From Herbaspirillum sp. LeCh32-8 (lineage in GTDB: Bacteria; Pseudomonadota; Gammaproteobacteria; Burkholderiales; Burkholderiaceae_D), in contig NZ_JAGIPZ010000003.1 in assembly GCF_017814915.1 (NCBI RefSeq), positions 62,001 to 126,000 on the forward strand: a stretch of DNA of 64,000 nt. The letters are read 5' to 3'. This document shows positions 1 to 7,620 of the stretch, one piece after another; within the stretch, counting starts at the first letter, position 1, and the number at the start of each line of letters is the position of its first letter. The notes under the pieces were generated by a model. It saw nothing but the letters and a program-made list of their open reading frames with translations, had not been told where the DNA came from and did no database searches. The position numbers and the translations under genes were made by a program.

Positions 1-571
1 CCAGGCGCACCGCAAACCAGCTGCACAGCACCAGCACCAGCAACTGCGCCGCCAGCACATAGGGCAGCCACTGCGTGAGCGGCTTCATGGCCGGCTTGAT
101 GTCCACCGCCAGCGCGCTGCCGTCGGACAGTTTCAGGTGCGCCTGCAGGTGTTCGCGCGGGCCGGGCACGGTTTCCATCGTGAACGGATAGCGCGCGCCG
201 AGCGCGTCGCGGATCTTGCCGGCGATCTGCTGCGCGCGCGGCGACAGTTCGGGCACGCCGGCCATGCCTTCGCCGATCACATAGCCATAGGTGCCGCGCT
301 GCAGCGGGCCGATCCATTCAGGACGTTCTGCTGCGGGCAGGCGGTCGAGGATGGCGACCGAGGTGGCGACGTCGTTCTCCAGCGTGTCGAGCATGACCGC
401 GCGCGCGGCCATGTAGCGCTCCATGAAGAGCACGCCGAAGGACAGAATGTGCGCCAGCGCCAGCCCGGCCAGCAGGATCAGGAACAGGCGGGCGCCCAAC
501 GTGCGCGGCATGCGCAGCAGGCGGCGCGGCGCGGCGTGGGTGGTTGCGGCGGACGCAGCGGTGACGTTCAC
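1..571 (-). CDS. Sensor histidine kinase, N-terminal part (cut by window edge)
   Basis: The visible 190 residues are the input half of a membrane sensor kinase: a cytoplasmic tail, a first membrane helix at about residues 25-49, a periplasmic region of roughly 115 residues, and a second helix at about 168-187. The HAMP, H-box and ATPase domains must lie beyond the left edge. The start is a GTG at 571 whose first four bases (GTGA) overlap the stop of the response regulator gene, the usual sign of translational coupling in two-component operons. The sensor region matches no ligand-binding fold I recognise, so the signal is unknown. The kinase call rests on topology plus the coupled OmpR-type regulator. 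Confidence 0.85.
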   Translation of the reverse strand, partial: MNVTAASAATTHAAPRRLLRMPRTLGARLFLILLAGLALAHILSFGVLFMERYMAARAVMLDTLENDVATSVAILDRLPAAERPEWIGPLQRGTYGYVIGEGMAGVPELSPRAQQIAGKIRDALGARYPFTMETVPGPREHLQAHLKLSDGSALAVDIKPAMKPLTQWLPYVLAAQLLVLVLCSWFAVRL

Positions 572-1308
572 GTGCGCGCCTCTTCGATCTCGACCGGCAT
601 CGAGAACACGTAGCCCTCGTTGCGGATGGTCTTGATGTAGCGCGGCTCGCGCGCGTCATCCTCCAGGCGCTGGCGCACGCGGCTCACCAGGAGGTCGATC
701 GAGCGATCGAAGATCTCGGCCTCGCGGCCCTGCGTGAGCGACAGCAGCTGGTCGCGGTTGAGCACGCGCTGCGGATGATCGACGAACACGCGCAGCAGAC
801 GATACTCGGCGCCGGAGAGCGTCACCACCGTGCCGTCGGTGGCCAGCAGGTGGCGCTCGCTGGTGTCCAGCCGCCAGGGGCCGAACCTCAGGATCTTGCC
901 CGCCTCGGATACCTGCAGATTGGGCGGCAGCATGCGCGTACGGCGCAGCACCGACTTGATGCGCGCCAGCAGCTCGCGCGCGGCGAACGGCTTGGCGAGG
1001 TAATCGTCGGCGCCCATCTCCAGGCCGATCACGCGGTCGGTCTCTTCCGAGCGCGCGGTCAGCATGATCACCGGCGTGGCGCGGTGCTTGCCGGCGCGCA
1101 GCTCGCGACACAGCACCAGGCCATCGTCGCCGGGCATCATGATGTCCAGCACGATCAGGTCCACCGCGTTGGCGGCCACGAAAGCGCGCATCTGGCGTCC
1201 GTCGGCGGCCACGTCCACGCGCAGCCCGTTCTTTTTCAGATAGTCCGCCACCAGCTCGCGGATTTCCCTGTCGTCGTCGACGATCAGGATGTGATCGATG
1301 TGTTCCAC
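568..1308 (-). CDS. OmpR-family response regulator
   Basis: 246-residue two-domain regulator. The receiver domain (about 4-120) carries the acidic pocket DDD at 11-13, phospho-acceptor D55 in VLDIMMPG, T84 and K106 (LAKPF). The C-terminal winged helix ends in the typical RYIKTIRNEGYVF block. The start chosen is GTG at 1308, preceded by GAGAGG at good spacing; longer readings upstream lack a binding site and run into the promoter region. It is the partner of the overlapping downstream kinase. Two 14-bp sites resembling the RstA box lie between it and the divergent DipZ gene, so autoregulation and control of that operon are plausible. Confidence 0.93.
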   Translation of the reverse strand: MEHIDHILIVDDDREIRELVADYLKKNGLRVDVAADGRQMRAFVAANAVDLIVLDIMMPGDDGLVLCRELRAGKHRATPVIMLTARSEETDRVIGLEMGADDYLAKPFAARELLARIKSVLRRTRMLPPNLQVSEAGKILRFGPWRLDTSERHLLATDGTVVTLSGAEYRLLRVFVDHPQRVLNRDQLLSLTQGREAEIFDRSIDLLVSRVRQRLEDDAREPRYIKTIRNEGYVFSMPVEIEEART

Positions 1309-1405
1309 CTGCAGCCTCTCTTGCTTTTCTGGTTTCTTCGGATTTTCCCAATCCTGTCTTTTACGTGGTGCACGCCCATCCCGCAAGCGGGCGCGGCCGC
1401 AGATT

Positions 1406-1419
1406 TGTACCCCAATGTA
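1406..1419. promoter_or_regulatory. RstA-box-like site 1
   Basis: TGTACCCCAATGTA, preceded by GATT exactly as in site 2. It reads as the reverse complement of the enterobacterial RstA consensus (TACATNTNGTTACA) with one half-site base changed. It lies about 100 bp upstream of the response regulator start, so it may be a binding site of that regulator. This is inference from pattern only. Confidence 0.45.
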
Positions 1420-1515
1420 TCCGGGCGGTTTGCCGACACAGCAAACGACAAAGGCGTCGCAAAGTTGCTCGAATGACATCGACGTTGCGGCGTCGCCCCG
1501 TATTTTCTCCCGATT

Positions 1516-1531
1516 TGTACGCGCATGTACA
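1516..1531. promoter_or_regulatory. RstA-box-like site 2
   Basis: TGTACGCGCATGTACA has perfect 5-bp arms (TGTAC/GTACA) and is preceded by GATT as in site 1, 110 bp away. It lies 126 bp before the DipZ start codon. The repetition of the same element in one divergent promoter region argues for a real operator, probably of the adjacent OmpR-type regulator. Confidence 0.5.
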
Positions 1532-1656
1532 AGCGCCGCCGCCGGACAACTTGCGATACACAAGACCGGCTTGGGCTACACATGGCGGATACACCGGCGC
1601 GGTTTCATGCAGGGGTCGCAACACATACCGCATCCACCCTCGCAAGGAGCCACATC

Positions 1657-3426
1657 ATGATCCTCTATCTCGCCGCCTTCTTGGGCGGGGCGCTCACACT
1701 CCTGAGCCCCTGCATCCTGCCGGTTCTGCCCTTCCTGTTCGCCCGCGCCGACCAGCCTTTCCTCACCGCGCGCCTGCCGATGCTGGCCGGCATGGCGCTG
1801 GTGTTCGCCGCCGTGGCGACGCTGGCCGCGGTGGGTGCGAACTGGGCGGTGCACGTCAATGAAATCGGCCGCATCGCCGCCATGCTGGTGCTGGCCCTGT
1901 TCGGGCTGGCGCTGGTGTGGCCGGCGCTGGCCCTGCTGCTGGCGCGTCCCGGCGTGATGCTGGGCAATGTGCTGGCCGAGCATTCGCGCCGGCGCCCGGC
2001 CACAGTGAGCGGCTCGGTACTGCTGGGCGCGGCCACCGGCTTGCTGTGGACGCCCTGCGCCGGCCCCATCCTCGGTCTGGTGCTGTCGGGCGCCGCCTGG
2101 CAGGGTCCCAGCGTGCAAACCGCCGGCCTGCTGCTGGCCTACGCCGCCGGCGCGACCAGCGCGCTGGGCCTGTGCATGGCCGCCGGCGCCCGCCTGCTGG
2201 CTGCTGCCAGGCGCCGCCTGCACGTCGGTGAATGGGTGCGTCGCGCCTTGGGCGTGGCGGTGCTGGCCGGCGTGGCCAGCGTCGCGGTGGGCGCTGACTT
2301 CACACCGCCGGGTTCGTCGCGCGCCACCGACAAGCTGGAAAACGTACTGCTGGAATGGCTCACGCCGGAGCGCAGCCTGACGGCCGGCGCGGGCGCCATG
2401 GCGGGCGCGTTGCCGCAGTCGTCCCAGACACCCCGTCCCTACCGCAGCCTGCTGCCGGTGGAAGGCCAGCTGCCTGCGCTGGACGGCGCGGTGGAGTGGC
2501 TGAACTCGGCGCCGCTGACGGTCGAGCAGCTGCGCGGCAAAGTAGTGCTGGTCGACTTCTGGACTTACTCCTGCATCAACTGCATCCGTACGCTGCCTTA
2601 CGTGCGCGCCTGGGCCGAGAAGTACAAGGACCAGGGCCTGGTGGTGATCGGCGTGCATACCCCGGAGTTCGCCTTCGAGAAGAAGGTCGACAACGTGAAG
2701 AAGGCGCTGGGCGAATTCAAGCTCGGTTTCCCGGTGGCGGTGGACAGCAACTTCCGCATCTGGCGCGCCTTCAACAACAGCTACTGGCCGGCGATCTACC
2801 TGGCCGACGCCCAGGGCAAGCTGCGCTACCACCACTTCGGCGAGGGTCGCTACGAGGCCTCGGAAAAGGCCATCCAGGAACTGCTCAAGGAAGTCGGTAG
2901 CCGTGCCGGCGGACAGGCTGCGGCCGGATCGGTCGCGCCCGACGCCCCCGGCATCCAGGCCGCCCCCGACCTGGCGCAACTGGGCTCCGACGAAACCTAT
3001 CTCGGCTACCGCCAGGCCACCGGCTTCAATTCGAACGAGCGTGTGCTGCCCGACGTCGCCCGCGACTACAGCGCCGCGCCGCTGGGCGTGAACCAGTGGA
3101 GCCTGGACGGCAACTGGCGCGTGGGCGCGGAGGCCATCATCGCCATGCGCGCCGGCGCCGGCATCGCATACCGCTTCTCGGCGCGCGACCTGCACCTGGT
3201 GCTGGGCCCGGACCAGGACGGCCGTCCGGTGCGCTTTCAGGTGACGGTGGACGGCAAGGCGCCGGGCGAGCTGCATGGCGCCGACATCGACGCCGCCGGT
3301 CGCGGCACGGTGGAACGCACCCGCTTGTTCCAGCTGGTGCGCCAGCGCGGCGAGGTGAAGCCGCGGACCTTCGAGGTGCGCTTCCTCGATCCGGGCGCGA
3401 CGGCTTACGCCTTCACCTTCGGCTGA
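1657..3426 (+). CDS. DipZ-like thiol-disulfide redox protein (CcdA + thioredoxin)
   Basis: 589 residues in three parts. Residues 1-220 form a CcdA/DsbD-type membrane domain, with cysteines C19 (LLSPC) and C134 (TPCAGP) in the positions that pass electrons across the membrane. Residues about 280-430 are a periplasmic thioredoxin-like domain with the active site CINC at 306-309. The last 130 residues resemble the jelly-roll domain found at the end of DipZ proteins. The family moves reducing power from cytoplasmic thioredoxin to periplasmic targets. The start at 1657 has AAGGAG upstream; in-frame codons further up lack one. It heads a short operon with a small exported peptide and a GST. Confidence 0.9.
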   Translation: MILYLAAFLGGALTLLSPCILPVLPFLFARADQPFLTARLPMLAGMALVFAAVATLAAVGANWAVHVNEIGRIAAMLVLALFGLALVWPALALLLARPGVMLGNVLAEHSRRRPATVSGSVLLGAATGLLWTPCAGPILGLVLSGAAWQGPSVQTAGLLLAYAAGATSALGLCMAAGARLLAAARRRLHVGEWVRRALGVAVLAGVASVAVGADFTPPGSSRATDKLENVLLEWLTPERSLTAGAGAMAGALPQSSQTPRPYRSLLPVEGQLPALDGAVEWLNSAPLTVEQLRGKVVLVDFWTYSCINCIRTLPYVRAWAEKYKDQGLVVIGVHTPEFAFEKKVDNVKKALGEFKLGFPVAVDSNFRIWRAFNNSYWPAIYLADAQGKLRYHHFGEGRYEASEKAIQELLKEVGSRAGGQAAAGSVAPDAPGIQAAPDLAQLGSDETYLGYRQATGFNSNERVLPDVARDYSAAPLGVNQWSLDGNWRVGAEAIIAMRAGAGIAYRFSARDLHLVLGPDQDGRPVRFQVTVDGKAPGELHGADIDAAGRGTVERTRLFQLVRQRGEVKPRTFEVRFLDPGATAYAFTFG

Positions 3427-3458
3427 ATGTTTTGCAAACGACCTGAAAGGAGCTGCAC

Positions 3459-3617
3459 ATGAAATCCATGATCGGCTGGCTTACCGCCGCCGCCATTTCC
3501 GCCAGTCCCTGCGCATGGGACACCAGCCAGCGCGAACTGACTGAACGCATGAACCCGACGACGCTGCTGTCGCAGGCAGCGCCCGCAAACACGATTCCCG
3601 CACCAACCACCCACTGA
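3459..3617 (+). CDS. Small exported peptide (52 aa), unknown function
   Basis: A short gene with a strong AAAGGAG site 8 bp before its ATG, 32 bp after the DipZ stop and 11 bp before the GST gene, so it is very likely translated in that operon. The N-terminus (MKSMIGWLTAAAISASPC) looks like a short signal sequence and leaves a mature peptide of about 35 residues rich in Thr, Ala and Pro. A single cysteine sits near the predicted cleavage site, but the preceding residues are not a good lipobox. I do not recognise it; position suggests a periplasmic role linked to redox control. Confidence 0.6.
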   Translation: MKSMIGWLTAAAISASPCAWDTSQRELTERMNPTTLLSQAAPANTIPAPTTH

Positions 3618-3628
3618 AAGGACGCACC

Positions 3629-4264
3629 ATGAAGCTTTACCTGAATGAAATCTCCTCCGCCGCCTCCCGCGTGCGCATCGCCCTGGCCCTCAAGAACATC
3701 AGCGTGGAAACGCTGCCGGTGACCATCCTCGGCGAGAACCCGGAGAACCGCGGCAGCGACTACCTGCGCGTGAATCCGCAAGGCCTGGTGCCGGCGCTGG
3801 TGACCGACAACGGCACGCTGATCACGCAATCGATCGCCATCATCGAGTACCTCGACGAGCTGCAGCCCGAGCCGCCGCTGCTGCCGCAGGGGCTGGAGCA
3901 GCGCGCGTTGTCGCGCTCGGTGGCCATTGCCATCGCCGCCGAGATCCATGCGCTGGTGCCGCCGCGCATCGCGCGCCGCCTGTCGACCATCCCCGGCATG
4001 ACGCCGGCCGGCCTCGCCGAGTGGAACACCCACTGGACCGTGGAAGGCCTTAGCGCCGTGAATGCGCTCCTGGCGTCGCATCGCGCCGGCCCCTTCGTCG
4101 CCGGCGACGCGCCTTCGCTGGGCGACATCCTGCTGTTCCCGCAGATGGTGAACGCCGAGCGCGCGGGCATGGACCTCGCCCAATGGCCGGCGGCGGCGGC
4201 GATCTACGCGCGCCTGAAGACGATCCCCGCCTTCGCCGACAACGCGCCGGCGCCGCGCAAGTAA
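3629..4264 (+). CDS. Glutathione S-transferase, zeta-like (maleylacetoacetate isomerase family)
   Basis: 211 residues, the normal length for zeta-class GSTs. The N-terminal thioredoxin fold holds the zeta-type motif SSAASRVRIAL near residue 10, where the serine activates glutathione, and the NPQG.VP loop typical of the GSH site. The C-terminal domain is all helical with the conserved SLGDI segment. Family members isomerise maleylacetoacetate or act on small chlorinated acids. No tyrosine-degradation gene is nearby, so here it may serve general glutathione chemistry alongside the DipZ protein. AAAGGA precedes the start. Confidence 0.88.
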   Translation: MKLYLNEISSAASRVRIALALKNISVETLPVTILGENPENRGSDYLRVNPQGLVPALVTDNGTLITQSIAIIEYLDELQPEPPLLPQGLEQRALSRSVAIAIAAEIHALVPPRIARRLSTIPGMTPAGLAEWNTHWTVEGLSAVNALLASHRAGPFVAGDAPSLGDILLFPQMVNAERAGMDLAQWPAAAAIYARLKTIPAFADNAPAPRK

Positions 4265-4302
4265 GCGGGCCGGCTTCCGGTCGGCGTTCGTCTTCGCCGG
4301 AT

Positions 4303-4336
4303 TGCGGCGGCCCTTGCGGCCGCCGCATCTCTTTTG
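4303..4336 (+). terminator. Intrinsic terminator after the GST gene
   Basis: Perfect 10-bp arms TGCGGCGGCC/GGCCGCCGCA around a 5-base loop, followed by TCTCTTTTGA. It separates the DipZ-peptide-GST operon from the aldo-keto reductase gene. Confidence 0.7.
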
Positions 4337-4487
4337 ATTTCCTTTATCCCCACCGATCCGTCGCGCTGATGAGCTCGTCGCCGCCCCCGTCATGGCGCTT
4401 TGTCTTATAAAATCCTCCGGTCACCGCTGTCCCGCAGTTGCGCAGTCCTCCCTCAACGAGCCCCGCTCACTCACCGCAGGAGTTCTC

Positions 4488-5519
4488 ATGCAATACCGAC
4501 AACTCGGCCGCTCCGGCCTCAAGGTTCCTCTTCTCAGCCTGGGCACCGGCACCTTCGGCGGCGCCGGCGCCTTCTTCGAACGCTGGGGCTCGACCCAGGG
4601 CCAGGAGGCGCAACGCATCGTCGACCTGTGCCTGGACCACGGGCTGAACATGTTCGACACCGCCGACGTCTACTCGGCCGGCCTGTCGGAAACCGTGCTG
4701 GGCCAGACCCTCAAGGGCAAGCGCCAGCGCGCGCTGATTTCCAGCAAGGCCACCTTCGGCATGGGCGACGGCCCCAACGACGTCGGCTCCTCGCGCCATC
4801 ACCTGGTGCGCGCCTGCGAGGACAGCCTGCGCCGCCTGCAGACCGACCACATCGACCTCTATTTCATGCACGGCTTCGACGCGCTCACGCCGGTCGACGA
4901 AACCCTGCGCGCGCTGGACGACCTGATCTCGGCCGGCAAGATCGGCTACATCGGCGCCTCCAACTTCTCGGGCTGGCAACTGATGAAGTCGCTGGCCACC
5001 TCGGAACGCTACGGCCTGGGCCGCTACGTCGCCTACCAGGGTTGTTACTCGCTAGTGAGCCGGCACTATGAATGGGAGCTGATGCCGCTGATGCTGGACC
5101 AGGGCGTGGGCACCATGGTGTGGAGTCCGCTGGGCTGGGGCCGCCTGACCGGCAAGATCCGCCGCGGCGCGCCGGCGACCGACGGCCGCATCGCCTCCGG
5201 CGGCGCCGAGGGCGGACCGCCGGTGAACGATGAAAAACTGTATGACATCGTCGACGTGGCCGACGACATCGCCAGGGCGCGCGGCAAGACGGTCGCGCAG
5301 GTGGCGCTGAACTGGCTGAGCCTGCGGCCCTCGGTCTGCAACATCGTGATCGGCGCGCGCAACGAGGAACAGCTGGTCCAGAACCTCGGCGCCATCGGCT
5401 GGAGCCTGACGCCGGAGGAAGTGGCCCGGCTCGACGCCGTCAGCCGCGAGACGCCCGTCTATCCCTACTGGCACCAGATGGGCTTCGACAACCGCAACCC
5501 CAAACCGACGACCTGGTAA
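4488..5519 (+). CDS. Aldo/keto reductase
   Basis: 343-residue NADPH-dependent oxidoreductase of the aldo-keto reductase superfamily, cytoplasmic, reducing aldehydes or ketones to alcohols. The catalytic tetrad is visible: D57 (FDTAD), Y62 (VYSAG), K87 (SSKATF) and H128 (FMHGFD). The C-terminal NADP-binding segment (NIVIGARNEEQL) is intact. The start at 4488 has GCAGGAG upstream; an earlier in-frame ATG near 4392 lies inside the promoter region. A HAD-family gene follows 41 bp later, probably in the same transcript. The substrate is not predictable. Confidence 0.92.
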   Translation: MQYRQLGRSGLKVPLLSLGTGTFGGAGAFFERWGSTQGQEAQRIVDLCLDHGLNMFDTADVYSAGLSETVLGQTLKGKRQRALISSKATFGMGDGPNDVGSSRHHLVRACEDSLRRLQTDHIDLYFMHGFDALTPVDETLRALDDLISAGKIGYIGASNFSGWQLMKSLATSERYGLGRYVAYQGCYSLVSRHYEWELMPLMLDQGVGTMVWSPLGWGRLTGKIRRGAPATDGRIASGGAEGGPPVNDEKLYDIVDVADDIARARGKTVAQVALNWLSLRPSVCNIVIGARNEEQLVQNLGAIGWSLTPEEVARLDAVSRETPVYPYWHQMGFDNRNPKPTTW

Positions 5520-5560
5520 GCACCGGGTCGCCGCAAGACAAGAGAAGAAAAGACAAGCAC

Positions 5561-6220
5561 ATGGCAATCACCACCTTCCTGTTCGACCTCGACGGCACGC
5601 TGATGGACACCGACGCGTTGCATCACCACGCCTTCAACACCATCCTGGCGCGCTGGGATCGCAGCATCGGCGTGGACGATTACAAGACCCACATCATGGG
5701 CCACACCAACGCCTCGATCTTCGGCTATCTGTTCCCCGGCATGCCGGCCTCGCAGTACATCCCGCTGGCCGACGAGAAGGAGCAGCTGTTTCGCGCGCAG
5801 CTGGATCAGAAGGTGGAACCCATGGCCGGCATCCACGCGCTGCTGGATCACGTGCAACAGATCGGCGGCAGCACCGCGGTGGTCACCAACGCGCCGCGCG
5901 CCAATGCCGAACTGATGCTCAAGGCCAGTGGGCTGGCCAGCCGTTTCGAGACCCTGGTGATCAGCGACGAGCTGGCGCGCGGCAAGCCCGATCCGCTGCC
6001 CTACCTCACTGCGCTGCAGCGGCTGGGCGCGCAGGCGCAACATGCGGTGGCGTTCGAGGACTCGTCCTCGGGCGTGAAGGCGGCCAGCGCGGCCGGGCTC
6101 TACACCTTCGGTATGCTGACCGGGCTGGATGAGGAAAAACTGAAGGCGGCGGGCGCCAGCGCGGCGATCCGCGACTTCACCGCGCCGGCCCTGTGGGCGC
6201 ACATCAAGGCCGCAGGCTGA
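5561..6220 (+). CDS. HAD-family phosphatase (phosphoglucomutase/phosphoglycolate type)
   Basis: 219 residues with all four HAD motifs: nucleophile D9 and acid D11 in DLDGT, motif II in VVTNAPRAN, the motif III lysine in GKPDPLPY, and motif IV FEDSSSGVKAA. A helical cap is inserted after motif I, as in subfamily I enzymes. Such proteins dephosphorylate sugar phosphates or isomerise beta-phosphoglucose. It follows the aldo-keto reductase closely and meets the VOC gene tail-to-tail with 21 bp between stops. Confidence 0.9.
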   Translation: MAITTFLFDLDGTLMDTDALHHHAFNTILARWDRSIGVDDYKTHIMGHTNASIFGYLFPGMPASQYIPLADEKEQLFRAQLDQKVEPMAGIHALLDHVQQIGGSTAVVTNAPRANAELMLKASGLASRFETLVISDELARGKPDPLPYLTALQRLGAQAQHAVAFEDSSSGVKAASAAGLYTFGMLTGLDEEKLKAAGASAAIRDFTAPALWAHIKAAG

Positions 6221-6241
6221 GCGCCGGCGACGCGGGATAAT

Positions 6242-6730
6242 TCATCCGCGCCACGCCGCCTCGATGGCGGCGATGTCGATCTTGCGCATCGTCATCATGG
6301 CCTGGAAGGCGCGTGCGGCCGCGGCGCGATCGGGGTCGGTGAAGGCCGCCGTCAACACCCGCGGCGTGATCTGCCACGACAGGCCCCATTTGTCGCGGCA
6401 CCAGCCGCAGGCGCTTTCTTCGCCGCCGTTGTTGACGATGGCGTTCCACAGGCGGTCGGTTTCTTCCTGGTCGTCGGTGGCGACCTGGAAGGAGAAGGCC
6501 TCGCTGTGCCGGAACGTCGGTCCGCCGTTGAGGCCGATGCAGGGGATGCCGATGACGGTGAACTCCACCGTCAGCACGTCGCCCTGCTTGCCGGACGGAT
6601 AGTCGCCCGGCGCGTGATGCACCGCCTTGACCGCACTGTCGGGAAAGGTCTCGGCGTAGAAGGTGGCGGCGTCCAGCGCGTCGCCGTCGTACCACAGGCA
6701 AATCGTGTTCTTGCTGACCTGGCTGGCCAT
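6242..6730 (-). CDS. VOC-family protein (PhnB / 3-demethylubiquinone methyltransferase-like)
   Basis: 162-residue protein of the vicinal-oxygen-chelate fold. The diagnostic segments are TFYAETFPDS near the start, GLNGGPTFRHSEAFSFQV in the middle, and DKWGLSWQITP later. Proteins of this type are annotated as 3-demethylubiquinone-9 3-methyltransferase domain proteins but are not methyltransferases; most have no assigned reaction. GGAG lies just upstream of the ATG at 6730. It is divergent from the exported isochorismatase homologue. Confidence 0.88.
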   Translation of the reverse strand: MASQVSKNTICLWYDGDALDAATFYAETFPDSAVKAVHHAPGDYPSGKQGDVLTVEFTVIGIPCIGLNGGPTFRHSEAFSFQVATDDQEETDRLWNAIVNNGGEESACGWCRDKWGLSWQITPRVLTAAFTDPDRAAAARAFQAMMTMRKIDIAAIEAAWRG

Positions 6731-6888
6731 GGCGGTCTCCTCGGATGGGCGAATGCCGGTTCATTCGCGGTGGCTGATCGTAGTGACTTATGATGTTCGC
6801 CGGCGCGGGCATGCCGTATCGGCCATCTCCGCATCGCCAGCATAACCAATCGCACTCCTCCTCAAAAGCTCAGCAGAAAGGAATCTCC

Positions 6889-7524
6889 ATGAACCGTATC
6901 TCCCGCTGGTTGGCCGGCAGCGCCCTGGCCCTCGTCCTCGCCAGCGCCGGCGGCGCCGCCTCGGCGCAAGGCGTCTATGACGACTGGTCTACCGTGAAGG
7001 CGCCGGCGCCGCCGCCGCTGGCCAAAATCACGGTCGACCCCGCCACCACCGCGCTGCTGGTGCTGGACCTGGCCAAACAGACCTGCAATGCCGAGAGCCG
7101 GCCGCGCTGCGTGGCCATGCTGCCCCGGGTGGCGAAGATGCTGGAATTCGCCCGCGCCAAAAAACTGACCGTGATCTACACCCTGGGCGCGGCCAGCAAG
7201 CCGGCCGACATCTGGCCGGAGGCGGCGATGCGCGGCGACGAGCTGCTGTTCACCGCCGGCCCCGACAAGTTCGTCAATACCGAGCTGGACAAGACGCTGC
7301 GCGAGAAGGGCATCAAGACCGTCATCAGCATCGGCGCAGCGGCCCACGGCGCGGTGCTGCATACCTCGGCCAGCGCGGCTTTCCGCGGCTTCGACGTGAT
7401 CGTGCCGGTGGACCTGATGGCCTCCGACGCCGCCTATGCCGAGCAGTACACCGCCTGGCACCTGGTCAACGCGCCGCGTCTGGGCGAGCGCATCAAGCTG
7501 ACGCGCCTGGACTGGCTGAACTGA
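6889..7524 (+). CDS. Exported isochorismatase-family protein lacking the catalytic cysteine
   Basis: 211 residues with a clean signal peptide (Arg near the start, hydrophobic core, ASA-Q cleavage after residue 26), so the mature protein is periplasmic. The fold is that of cysteine hydrolases: the catalytic Asp is present (D60 in LLVLDLAK) and the KF..TEL lysine region is retained. In the nucleophile loop, where family members read T-x-x-C-V-x-x-T, this one reads AHGAVLHT, so the cysteine has become alanine. Both the export and the missing nucleophile are unusual, suggesting a binding role rather than hydrolysis. AAAGGA precedes the start. Confidence 0.85.
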   Translation: MNRISRWLAGSALALVLASAGGAASAQGVYDDWSTVKAPAPPPLAKITVDPATTALLVLDLAKQTCNAESRPRCVAMLPRVAKMLEFARAKKLTVIYTLGAASKPADIWPEAAMRGDELLFTAGPDKFVNTELDKTLREKGIKTVISIGAAAHGAVLHTSASAAFRGFDVIVPVDLMASDAAYAEQYTAWHLVNAPRLGERIKLTRLDWLN

Positions 7525-7562
7525 GCAAGTGGATTAAATGGACAGTGGCACGACCGCCTGTG

Positions 7563-7592
7563 AAAACGCCCGCAAGCGCGGGCGTTTTTTAT
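7563..7592. terminator. Bidirectional intrinsic terminator
   Basis: Stem ACGCCCGC/GCGGGCGT with a short loop, flanked by A and T runs on both sides. It lies between the convergent isochorismatase-like and EAL-protein genes and can serve both. Confidence 0.85.
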
Positions 7593-7620
7593 TGATCATC
7601 CCACAGCACAGACATGCCGC

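Larger units (their letters stand above)
1309..1656. other. 348-bp divergent intergenic region
   Basis: Holds the promoters of the response regulator (leftward) and the DipZ operon (rightward). It contains two related imperfect palindromes 110 bp apart, listed separately, and a clear AAGGAG ribosome-binding site before the DipZ start. I see no small ORF with a convincing binding site and no terminator. Confidence 0.7.

Noticed and set aside
1576-3276. 566-codon minus-strand ORF opposite the DipZ gene
   Set aside because: Composition of a shadow (His/Gln/Arg-rich), while DipZ on the other strand has clear domains and a binding site.
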